Positions 1 to 7,090 of a stretch of DNA of 64,000 nt are shown here, piece by piece; position 1 is the first letter of the stretch, and each line of letters begins with the position of its first letter. The notes beneath the pieces were generated by a model, which was not told the origin of the DNA, did not search any database, and worked only from the letters and a program-made list of their open reading frames with translations. Origin of the DNA: Flavobacterium sp. DG2-3 (GTDB taxonomy: Bacteria > Bacteroidota > Bacteroidia > Flavobacteriales > Flavobacteriaceae); assembly GCF_030730925.1 (NCBI RefSeq), contig NZ_JAVAMB010000013.1, forward strand, positions 58,406 through 122,405, written 5' to 3'. The translations under genes were made by a program, and so were the position numbers.

Positions 1-21
1 AATTGCATAAACAACAAGAAT

Positions 22-636
22 ATGTACACTCCAGACTTATACAAAAACGAAAATCAGGAAGAAATTAGAGCTTTTTTGAAAGAAAATAGTTTTGGAATCT
101 TGATAAATCAGACAAACGGGAAATTGACCGCTACACATATTCCGATAGAATTGGAATTGAATGCTGATGGAAAAGAAGTTCTGCAAGGACATATTTCAAA
201 ACTGAATCCGCAGGCTGAAGGTTTTAAAGAAAACGATCAGGTTTTGGCTGTTTTTACGGGTCCGCACAGTTATATTTCTTCTTCTTGGTACGATCATGAA
301 AATGTTCCAACGTGGAATTATATAGCCGTACATGTTTACGGAAAAATCAAGATCGTAGATTACGAAACTTCTGTAGAGCAACTGAAAAAGCTTGTAGATA
401 AGTATGAAGTAAATTCTGCAAAACCAGTTCGTGTTGAAGATTTATCTCAAAAAACAATGCGTGAAGCGCGCGGAATCTTTGGTTTTGAAATTGAAATTGA
501 AGAAATTCAGGCAACCAAAAAACTTTCGCAAAACCGCGACGATCATAATTATACAAACATAATTTCGGAACTAGAAAAAACCGAAAACCCTCAGTCTATT
601 GCTGTTGCAAAAGAAATGTCAAAATGCCGAAAGTAA
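22..636 (+). CDS. PaiB-like FMN-binding split-barrel protein
   Basis: 204 aa, close to the usual PaiB length. The opening MYTPDLYKN, then a segment on finding and comparing targets (TATHIPIEL), the GPHSYISSSWY block near residue 80 and VPTWNYIAVHVYG near residue 95 are the hallmark blocks of the PaiB/FMN-binding negative regulator family. Members adopt an FMN-binding split-barrel fold and were named for a Bacillus regulator; the true activity of most is unknown and may be a flavin-dependent oxidoreductase or pyridoxamine-oxidase-like reaction. No signal peptide, so cytoplasmic. It is followed by an 84-bp gap and then a glycosyltransferase on the same strand, with no clear functional tie. Family call firm, function inferred. 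Confidence 0.85.
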   Translation: MYTPDLYKNENQEEIRAFLKENSFGILINQTNGKLTATHIPIELELNADGKEVLQGHISKLNPQAEGFKENDQVLAVFTGPHSYISSSWYDHENVPTWNYIAVHVYGKIKIVDYETSVEQLKKLVDKYEVNSAKPVRVEDLSQKTMREARGIFGFEIEIEEIQATKKLSQNRDDHNYTNIISELEKTENPQSIAVAKEMSKCRK

Positions 637-720
637 ATCGGTTTTGGCTATTGAATTTAGCGAATTGATAAGTACATTTGCAGTCGCAGAACGTGAAATT
701 AATAGAACCTAATAAATCAG

Positions 721-1827
721 ATGCTTATATACATATTTTACTTTTTTATTGCTATTGTTGTAGTTCAACTTTTTTATTATCTCGGAATTTTTGGAAAATT
801 TGCTTTTGCCAAACCGCAGCATGTAAAACCTAAAAATCTTCCTGTTTCTGTAATTGTATGCGCAAAAAATGAAGAAGAGAATGTTAAAAAATTCATTCCG
901 CTTTTGGCACAGCAAGATTACCCTGATTTTGAAATTGTTTTAATTGACGACGCTTCTAGCGATGAAACTCTTGAAGTTTTTGAAGAATTTGAAAAAGAAT
1001 TTTCTAATATCCGTTTGGTAAAAGTGGAGAATAATGAAGCTTTTTGGGGAAATAAAAAATACGCTTTAACGCTTGGAATAAAAGCCGCAAAGAAAGATTA
1101 TTTATTATTTACAGATGCTGACTGTTTTCCAAATTCGAAAGACTGGATTACATCGATGACTTCGCAATTTACTATGAACAAAACAATCGTTTTGGGCTAT
1201 GGAGGTTACGAAAAAGTAGAGCGTTCATTTCTAAACAAAGTTATTCGCTTTGAAACTGTCCTTACTGCAATGCAATATTTTTCATGGGCAAAAATGGGAC
1301 TTCCATATATGGGAGTCGGCAGAAATCTTGCCTATAAAAAAGAAGAGTTTTTTAATGTAAACGGCTTTATTGATCACATTCAGATTCGCTCTGGCGATGA
1401 CGATTTGTTTATTAATCAGGCTGCGAATAAAGAAAATACTACCATCTCTTATACACCAGAAAGTTTTACGTATTCAAAACCTAAAACAACTTACAAAGAA
1501 TGGTTTACTCAGAAAAGAAGACACATTTCGACTGCAGAGCATTACAAGTTTTTTGACAAAATGCAGTTAGGATTATTCTTCCTTTCACAATTATTTTTCT
1601 TTTTATTAGTTATTATTTTATTAGCATTCCAATTTCAATGGATTGCGGTATTAGCCATTTTAGCAACACGCTATACTGTTGTATGGACAGTAATTGGATG
1701 TTCGGCAGGAAAATTAAAAGAAAAAGATATTAAAATTTGGTTTCCAGTTGTTGAGATAGCGCTTATATTAACGCAAATTAATATCTTTATAACTAATATC
1801 TTTTCAAAACCGGTATATTGGAAATAA
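721..1827 (+). CDS. Membrane glycosyltransferase, family 2
   Basis: 368 aa. An N-terminal membrane segment (residues 1-25) precedes a GT-A domain: VSVIVCAKNEEENV near residue 42, the nucleotide-binding DDASSDET near 77 and the DADCF (DXD-type) motif near 137. Further on, SGDDDLFINQ and QKRRH match the ED and QxxRW-like acceptor-site motifs of processive or lipid-linked GT2 enzymes. Two or three hydrophobic helices close the protein. It should transfer sugars to a lipid or polysaccharide acceptor at the inner membrane; the substrate cannot be read from sequence. Its 3' end overlaps the sigma factor gene by 10 bp, which implies translational coupling. Confidence 0.88.
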   Translation: MLIYIFYFFIAIVVVQLFYYLGIFGKFAFAKPQHVKPKNLPVSVIVCAKNEEENVKKFIPLLAQQDYPDFEIVLIDDASSDETLEVFEEFEKEFSNIRLVKVENNEAFWGNKKYALTLGIKAAKKDYLLFTDADCFPNSKDWITSMTSQFTMNKTIVLGYGGYEKVERSFLNKVIRFETVLTAMQYFSWAKMGLPYMGVGRNLAYKKEEFFNVNGFIDHIQIRSGDDDLFINQAANKENTTISYTPESFTYSKPKTTYKEWFTQKRRHISTAEHYKFFDKMQLGLFFLSQLFFFLLVIILLAFQFQWIAVLAILATRYTVVWTVIGCSAGKLKEKDIKIWFPVVEIALILTQINIFITNIFSKPVYWK

Positions 1828-2369
1828 ATTCTAAAATAGAAAAAGCAAAAAAAGGCGATCAGATCGCCTTTACTTTTTTATTAGATCATTATTGGAATGA
1901 GGTGTATGCTTTTATGCTCAAACGTACCGAAAATGAAACCACGGCAGAAGATATTACCATTGAAACTTTCTCTAAAGCTTTTGACAAAATAGCCTCTTAT
2001 AATCCAGAATTTCAGTTTAATACCTGGCTCATAGCGATTGCAAAAAATGTCTATATTGATTTACTTCGAAAAAAGAAAACCAATCTTTTTATAGAAATCA
2101 CAGACAACGAAGACCAGCAGGCATACAACATTGCTGACCCTACTCCATCTGCAGAAGATGCTTTAATTAAAGAACAGAATCTTTCTCGTCTGCTCTTATG
2201 CATCAAAGAACTCAAACCCCACTACCAAGAAGTAATTCAGCTTCGTTATTTTCAAGAAATGTCTTATCAGGAAATTGCGGCTAAGATTGATGAGCCTTTA
2301 AGCAGCGTTAAAGTAAAGCTTTTACGTGCTAAAAAATTATTGGCAGAAATTATCGAACGTAACAGATAA
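1818..2369 (+). CDS. ECF-type RNA polymerase sigma factor
   Basis: 183 aa, sigma-70 family. Region 2 covers roughly residues 10-80 (HYWNEVYAFMLKRTENETTAEDITIETFSKAF, shown here only as the region) and includes the NTWLIAIAKN block. Region 4 covers about 125-180 with the helix-turn-helix YQEVIQLRYF and MSYQEIAAKI. The start is TTG, lying inside the last codons of the glycosyltransferase gene in another frame, so the two are probably translationally coupled. No anti-sigma factor is adjacent; the next gene is a TonB-family protein. Constitutive co-expression with the glycosyltransferase is an inference from the overlap. Confidence 0.88.
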   Translation: MEINSKIEKAKKGDQIAFTFLLDHYWNEVYAFMLKRTENETTAEDITIETFSKAFDKIASYNPEFQFNTWLIAIAKNVYIDLLRKKKTNLFIEITDNEDQQAYNIADPTPSAEDALIKEQNLSRLLLCIKELKPHYQEVIQLRYFQEMSYQEIAAKIDEPLSSVKVKLLRAKKLLAEIIERNR

Positions 2370-2526
2370 TTTATTATCTTTAAATAAAGAATAAATTATT
2401 ATCACTTTTATTCTTAAAATAAATAGATTTCCACAACACTAAAACTACAACTTTTACGTTGTTAGCTCAAACCTAAACCTTTTCTGCGTATGATTTAAAG
2501 TTACTTAACCTTAAAACCCAAAAATT

Positions 2527-3357
2527 ATGTCTAAATTAAGTATTTATGAAAACAAGTGGACCGATCTTGTTTTCGAGAACAAAAACAAAGAGTACGGCGC
2601 ATACCAATTACGTCAAGAGAATTCTAAAAATTCTGTAACAGCTCTCTTTATGGGTTTATTGTTATTAACAGCTATAGGAAGTGCATCTGCACTTATTAGC
2701 AAATTTAATTCGTCAGTAATTGAACCTGAGCCAGAGCCAATGATTTACGAACCGCCAACGATTGTAAACATTGACCCTACTGTTGTGCCACCGCCACCAG
2801 CGCCACCAGCACCGGTAGTAGAACAAACTGCCGCAAGTCAAACAGATGCAGTTCAATTAACGAATCCTGTAGTAACTAGAACACAAGATGCGGTTCAAGA
2901 AATTGCACCAAATGTTGACAATGGTCCAGTTGTAGAAAACACCACTGGAACAGGAACGGCAACCAATACTTTGCCTACAACTGGAGGCGGAGGAGGAAAT
3001 GGAGACACTGCTTCGGTTGCACCACCAACTAACGATCCTGTTTCTGTTGCAGTTTTGGATAAACTTCCAGAATTTCCAGGCGGAATTGCTCAGTTTTACA
3101 AATATGTGGGAAACAATTTCCGCAGACCAGAGCTTGATGCAGAAAAAACATTAAGAGTGTATGTTTCGTTTGTAGTTGAAAAAGATGGATCGCTTACTGA
3201 CATTATGGTTAAAAATGATCCTGGTTTCGGAATGGGAAAAGAAGCTGTTAGAGTTTTAAAATCATTAAAAACAAAATGGACTCCTGGAATTCTTAACGGA
3301 CAAGCTGTAAGAACAGCATACAATCTTCCGATTACAATTAAAACAGAGGTTGAATAA
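2527..3357 (+). CDS. TonB-family energy transducer
   Basis: 276 aa. A cytoplasmic N terminus with the NKEYGAYQLR block typical of Bacteroidota TonB proteins is followed by one transmembrane helix (about residues 38-60), a Pro/Glu-rich periplasmic linker (PPPPAPPAPV near 92) and a Gly-rich stretch. The C-terminal TonB domain lies at about 185-275, with FPGG, VYVSFVVEKDGSL, and W near TPGILNG. It would transmit proton-motive force from ExbBD to outer-membrane receptors. No exbBD genes are next to it, so it must use distant ones. A 157-bp leader separates it from the sigma gene, and a strong terminator follows, so it is probably transcribed alone. Confidence 0.88.
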   Translation: MSKLSIYENKWTDLVFENKNKEYGAYQLRQENSKNSVTALFMGLLLLTAIGSASALISKFNSSVIEPEPEPMIYEPPTIVNIDPTVVPPPPAPPAPVVEQTAASQTDAVQLTNPVVTRTQDAVQEIAPNVDNGPVVENTTGTGTATNTLPTTGGGGGNGDTASVAPPTNDPVSVAVLDKLPEFPGGIAQFYKYVGNNFRRPELDAEKTLRVYVSFVVEKDGSLTDIMVKNDPGFGMGKEAVRVLKSLKTKWTPGILNGQAVRTAYNLPITIKTEVE

Positions 3358-3380
3358 AAAATAGATATTTTGAAAAGTGA

Positions 3381-3407
3381 AAAAGCAGAACTTTAGGTTC
3401 TGCTTTT
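3381..3407 (+). terminator. Intrinsic terminator after the TonB-family gene
   Basis: Perfect 11-bp inverted repeat (3381-3391 with 3397-3407) with a 5-base loop, ending in a T run. It lies 24 bp after the TonB-family stop codon. Confidence 0.9.
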
Positions 3408-3487
3408 TTGTTTATTTTTAATTCAAAAATCTACTACATTTACTACTTCAAAAACGGATTTTATTTTAACGAATTAAAAACAAAATA

Positions 3488-3868
3488 ATGGGAATATTTT
3501 CAGCTATTCTTGGCAATGCAGGTTCTGTAAGTCAGGAAGATTTAATTAAAAAATACGGACAGCTTTTGACAGCAAATGAAGAAATCGAAATGGGTTTTAA
3601 ACTTATTCGCGATACTTTCATTTTTACTAACAAAAGATTAATCTTAGTTGATGTGCAAGGAATTACAGGAAGCAAAACAGAATACAAATCTATTGCCTAC
3701 AAAAACATTACAAGATTCAGTGTAGAAACTGCTGGAACTTTCGATCTGGATGCTGAATTAAAAATCTGGATTTCTAGCGAACAACAGCCAAGCATTGTAA
3801 AACAATTCAACAAATCGGTTAATGTTTATGAAGTGCAAAAGATTCTTGCCTTTCATGTTTTAGGATAA
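3488..3868 (+). CDS. Bacterial PH-domain protein
   Basis: 126 aa, nearly all of it one bacterial pleckstrin-homology-like domain of the bPH_1 type. The recognisable order is a helical lead-in (LIKKYGQLLTANEEIEMGF), then beta strands with DTFIFTNKRLILVD, the typical TG-SKTEYKSIAYKNITRFSVE block and the acidic DLDAELKIW strand. No signal peptide or membrane segment. Members are small cytoplasmic proteins of unclear role. It stands alone between two terminators, with a strong bidirectional hairpin after its stop. Confidence 0.85.
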   Translation: MGIFSAILGNAGSVSQEDLIKKYGQLLTANEEIEMGFKLIRDTFIFTNKRLILVDVQGITGSKTEYKSIAYKNITRFSVETAGTFDLDAELKIWISSEQQPSIVKQFNKSVNVYEVQKILAFHVLG

Positions 3869-3874
3869 AAAAAC

Positions 3875-3906
3875 AACCCCGTCAAATCATAAAATCTGAC
3901 GGGGTT
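3875..3906. terminator. Bidirectional intrinsic terminator
   Basis: A 10-bp perfect stem (3875-3884 with 3897-3906) with core CCCCGTCA, flanked by A and T runs. It sits between two convergent genes (PH-domain protein and M48 protease) and can serve both. Confidence 0.9.
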
Positions 3907-3927
3907 TATAATTTTAAGAAACAACTT

Positions 3928-4797
3928 TTATTTCTTTTTTGTTGTTGTTTTCTTTGTAGTTGTAGCTTTTTTAGTTGTAGTTACAGGAACAGTATTTACA
4001 ATTTTCTGCTGCACATACGGTTTATACAAACCATCTTTTTCTGCTCTTTTTTTCGCATCATCTGCCCTTTTCTTAGAATCAGGGTGAGAACTCATCATTT
4101 GGTCAATAAATGAAGCTTCAGATCCTTCGCTCATTTTGGCTAAAATTCTAAAAGCAGATTCTTCAGCATTCACATCATAGCCGTTTTTCTTCATGAAATT
4201 GTAAGCAAACAAATCGGCTTCCGATTCTTGTTTACGGCTATATTTACTGTCAATAATTGCGCTTCCGATTTTTCCAAGCTGGCTGTCTGTAACTGTTGCC
4301 ACAGTCGCCGATTGAGAAGCTACTCCGTCCATTAAAGCTTCTTTCTGGTAAGCCGCACGAATAGCGTCTCTAGAATCGTTATTGGCTACGTGTCCAATCT
4401 CGTGACCGATTACAGCAATTAATTCGTTATCATCCATGATATCCATTAATCCAGAATATACTCGAACGCTTCCATCTGCTGTTGCAAAAGCATTTACTTC
4501 TTTCAATTTATACACTTTATAATTTAAAGTAAATCCGTCTCCAGATGCATGTTTCCCAAAAACACGGTTTAATCGTATTGCATAACCATCAGTCGGTCCT
4601 GCAATTTCGTGCTCTGCATCTAATTTATCAACCGCTTCTTTAGATAGTTTTGCCGCATCGGCATTACTAAAAGTAAAACCGCTAACCCCCTTCTGAACTG
4701 CTCCAATTGCTTTATCTCCAAAATTAATTTGTGCATTTGTTTTGGTAGAACCAAAAACTGCCAATAAAACTCCTAATACAATAAATTTCTTTTTCAT
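3928..4797 (-). CDS. Secreted M48-family metalloprotease
   Basis: The ATG at 4797 is preferred over a frame that opens 50 codons earlier, because it begins a normal signal peptide (MKKKFIVLGVLLAVFG, ending near TNAQ). That gives 289 aa. The zinc motif HEIGH (in VIGHEIGHVANN) and the downstream ESEADLFAYNFM glutamate are the M48 catalytic elements, and the SSHPDSKKRADDAKKR block is usual for the BepA/LoiP-like group. The tail is a low-complexity run of Thr and Lys. It probably works in the periplasm as a quality-control protease or is lipid-free secreted. A TATATTTG element 24 bp upstream supports this start. Confidence 0.9.
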   Translation of the reverse strand: MKKKFIVLGVLLAVFGSTKTNAQINFGDKAIGAVQKGVSGFTFSNADAAKLSKEAVDKLDAEHEIAGPTDGYAIRLNRVFGKHASGDGFTLNYKVYKLKEVNAFATADGSVRVYSGLMDIMDDNELIAVIGHEIGHVANNDSRDAIRAAYQKEALMDGVASQSATVATVTDSQLGKIGSAIIDSKYSRKQESEADLFAYNFMKKNGYDVNAEESAFRILAKMSEGSEASFIDQMMSSHPDSKKRADDAKKRAEKDGLYKPYVQQKIVNTVPVTTTKKATTTKKTTTKKK

Positions 4798-4820
4798 TTT
4801 TACTTTTATTAATTTAATAA

Positions 4821-4828
4821 CAAATATA
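4821..4828 (-). promoter_or_regulatory. Promoter -7 element for the M48 protease gene
   Basis: TATATTTG on the minus strand matches the Bacteroidota TAnnTTTG consensus and lies 24 bp before the chosen ATG. Confidence 0.65.
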
Positions 4829-5099
4829 CTACAAAAACATCTTCTTATATCTATGAGAAATCTAGTTTTTTTAACATTTAAAGGTATAAATTTTAAAGTA
4901 CTAAAACACAACCCGTTGCTATAATTATGCTCAAAATAAATATTCACAAAAAGAAAAACACTTATACAGCAACAAATAATGATTTTAACACAAACATTTA
5001 ACTGTTTTATTACACATAATTAAAGCGCACATCTACTCATTTTTAGCATCTAATTGCTAAATTAAACCTTAAACAAATCTTCAAATAAACAACATTCCG

Positions 5100-5107
5100 T
5101 ATCTTTG
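5100..5107 (+). promoter_or_regulatory. Promoter -7 element for lipA
   Basis: TATCTTTG matches TAnnTTTG and lies 19 bp before the lipA ATG. The remainder of the 328-bp gap back to the protease gene is AT-rich and shows no other feature. Confidence 0.65.
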
Positions 5108-5125
5108 TACTTTGAACATTGATAT

Positions 5126-5992
5126 ATGGAAACAGTCGCTGAAAATATACCTGCCACAAAACCAAAGTGGTTAAAAGTAAAATTACCTATCGGACAAAAA
5201 TATACTGAACTTAGAGGTTTAGTTGATAAATATAGTTTAAATACCATTTGTACCTCTGGAAGCTGCCCAAATATGGGAGAGTGCTGGGGTGAAGGAACAG
5301 CGACTTTTATGATTTTAGGAAACGTTTGTACCCGTTCTTGCGGTTTCTGCGGTGTTAAAACCGGAAGACCAGAAACGGTAGATTGGGACGAACCTGAAAA
5401 AGTAGCTCGTTCTATTAAAATCATGAATATCAAACATGCTGTTATTACAAGTGTTGACAGAGACGATATTAAAGACGGTGGCTCTATTATTTGGATGGAA
5501 ACCGTGAGAGCTATTAGAAGAATGAATCCTCAAACTACTCTAGAAACTTTGATCCCAGACTTTCAAGGAATTGAAAGAAATTTAGATCGTATTGTAGAAG
5601 CAAATCCTGAAGTGGTTTCTCATAATATGGAAACCGTACGACGTTTGACTCGTGAAGTTCGTATTCAAGCTAAATATGACAGAAGTTTAGAAGTGCTTCG
5701 TTATTTAAAGGAAAAGGGAATTAACAGAACAAAATCTGGAATTATGCTTGGGCTTGGAGAAACTGAAGAAGAAGTTTTCCAAACTATGACCGATTTAAGA
5801 AATGCAAATGTTGACGTGGTTACAATTGGGCAATATTTGCAGCCAAGTAAAAAACATCTTCCTGTAAAAGAATTTATCACGCCTGAACAATTTGCCAGAT
5901 ATGAAAAATTTGGTCTTGAATTAGGCTTTAGACACGTAGAAAGCGGACCTCTTGTTCGTTCATCTTACAAAGCACAAAAACATATTTTATAA
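5126..5992 (+). CDS. lipA: Lipoyl synthase
   Basis: 288 aa, the usual LipA length. It inserts two sulfur atoms into protein-bound octanoyl groups to make lipoyl cofactor for 2-oxoacid dehydrogenases and the glycine cleavage system. The auxiliary cluster cysteines C42, C47 and C53 (CTSGSCPNMGEC) and the radical-SAM cysteines C68, C72 and C75 (CTRSCGFC) are all present, as is the C-terminal RSS motif (GPLVRSSY). Cytoplasmic iron-sulfur enzyme. A lipB gene is not adjacent. An 8-bp-period repeat array lies between it and the next gene. Confidence 0.97.
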   Translation: METVAENIPATKPKWLKVKLPIGQKYTELRGLVDKYSLNTICTSGSCPNMGECWGEGTATFMILGNVCTRSCGFCGVKTGRPETVDWDEPEKVARSIKIMNIKHAVITSVDRDDIKDGGSIIWMETVRAIRRMNPQTTLETLIPDFQGIERNLDRIVEANPEVVSHNMETVRRLTREVRIQAKYDRSLEVLRYLKEKGINRTKSGIMLGLGETEEEVFQTMTDLRNANVDVVTIGQYLQPSKKHLPVKEFITPEQFARYEKFGLELGFRHVESGPLVRSSYKAQKHIL

Positions 5993-5994
5993 AA

Positions 5995-6051
5995 AGTTTA
6001 ATTGTTTGATCGTTTAATTGTAAAACCGATTAAACGATTAAACAGTTCAAC
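5995..6051 (+). repeat. Degenerate 8-bp-period array between lipA and GAPDH
   Basis: Seven consecutive units of about 8 bp (one is 9), such as CGTTTAAT and GATTAAAC. The two halves are also near-complementary: 6003-6019 pairs with 6028-6044 at 15 of 17 positions, so it could fold as a hairpin after lipA. Confidence 0.7.
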
Positions 6052-6065
6052 GAATAAAGAAAAAA

Positions 6066-7064
6066 TTGAAAACAAGAATTGCTATTAATGGATTTGGAAG
6101 AATTGGACGAAATTTATTCCGATTGCTTTTAAATCACCCTGAAATTGAAGTCGTTGCTATAAATGACATTGCAGATAACAAAACCATGTCTCATTTAATA
6201 AAATATGACAGTATTCACGGTGTTTTGCCTGCGCAAGTAAGTCATGACGAAAATAGTATTATTGTAGACGGAAAGCATTTTTTCTTTTTTCACGAAAAAA
6301 ACATTTCAAACATAGACTGGAAATCGCATTCGATTGATATCGTAATCGAATCGACAGGAAAGTACAAGACTCATGAAGAATTAAATGCGCATTTAGAAGC
6401 TGGAGCAAAAAAAGTAATTCTTTCGGCTCCATCTGAAGTTGACACTATAAAAACAGTAGTTCTTGGTGTAAACGAACATATTTTGGACGGTACTGAAGAC
6501 ATCGTTTCGAATGCAAGCTGTACGACAAATAACGCCGCTCCGATGATTAAAATAATCGAAGAATTGTGCGGAATTGAGCAGGCTTACATTACAACTATAC
6601 ATTCTTTCACGACAGACCAAAGTCTTCATGACCAGCCACATAAGGATTTACGCCGTGCGAGAGGTGCCAGCCAGTCAATTGTTCCAACAACTACTGGCGC
6701 AGCTAAGGCATTAACAAAAATTTTTCCTAAATTGCACAATAAAATGGGTGGCTGTGGCATAAGAGTCCCAGTTCCAGACGGTTCATTAACAGACATAACC
6801 TTCAATGTAAAACGTGCTGTAAGCATTGAAGAAATAAATAAAGCATTCGAACAAGCCTCAAAAACAAATTTAAAAGGAATATTAGATTATACCGAAGATC
6901 CGATTGTTTCGGTTGATGTAATTGGCAACACACATTCTTGTTTATTTGATGCTCAGCTAACTTCAGTTATCGATAAAATGGTAAAAGTGGTAGGCTGGTA
7001 CGATAACGAAATTGGCTATTCATCAAGATTGATCGATTTAATTTTACTAATAAGAGAAAAATAA
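6066..7064 (+). CDS. Glyceraldehyde-3-phosphate dehydrogenase, type I
   Basis: 332 aa. The NAD-binding fold opens with RIAINGFGRIGRNLFR; the active-site loop is SNASCTTNNAAP near residue 150 with the catalytic Cys, and the C-terminal domain carries the VPVPDGSLTD and WYDNEIGYSSR blocks. It interconverts glyceraldehyde 3-phosphate and 1,3-bisphosphoglycerate. The second active-site-loop cysteine found in most GAPDHs (CTTNC) is Asn here, so it may be a second, specialised GAPDH of this genome. The start is TTG, with no better upstream start. It is followed by a histidine kinase 26 bp later on the same strand. Confidence 0.92.
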   Translation: MKTRIAINGFGRIGRNLFRLLLNHPEIEVVAINDIADNKTMSHLIKYDSIHGVLPAQVSHDENSIIVDGKHFFFFHEKNISNIDWKSHSIDIVIESTGKYKTHEELNAHLEAGAKKVILSAPSEVDTIKTVVLGVNEHILDGTEDIVSNASCTTNNAAPMIKIIEELCGIEQAYITTIHSFTTDQSLHDQPHKDLRRARGASQSIVPTTTGAAKALTKIFPKLHNKMGGCGIRVPVPDGSLTDITFNVKRAVSIEEINKAFEQASKTNLKGILDYTEDPIVSVDVIGNTHSCLFDAQLTSVIDKMVKVVGWYDNEIGYSSRLIDLILLIREK

Positions 7065-7090
7065 GGTTCATTGTAAATGCATTGCCATAC

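Noticed and set aside
1818..1827. Fusion of glycosyltransferase and sigma factor
   Set aside because: They are in different frames with a normal stop between; overlap, not fusion.
5062..5433. 123-codon antisense frame over lipA
   Set aside because: Overlaps the essential cysteine motifs of lipA on the other strand.
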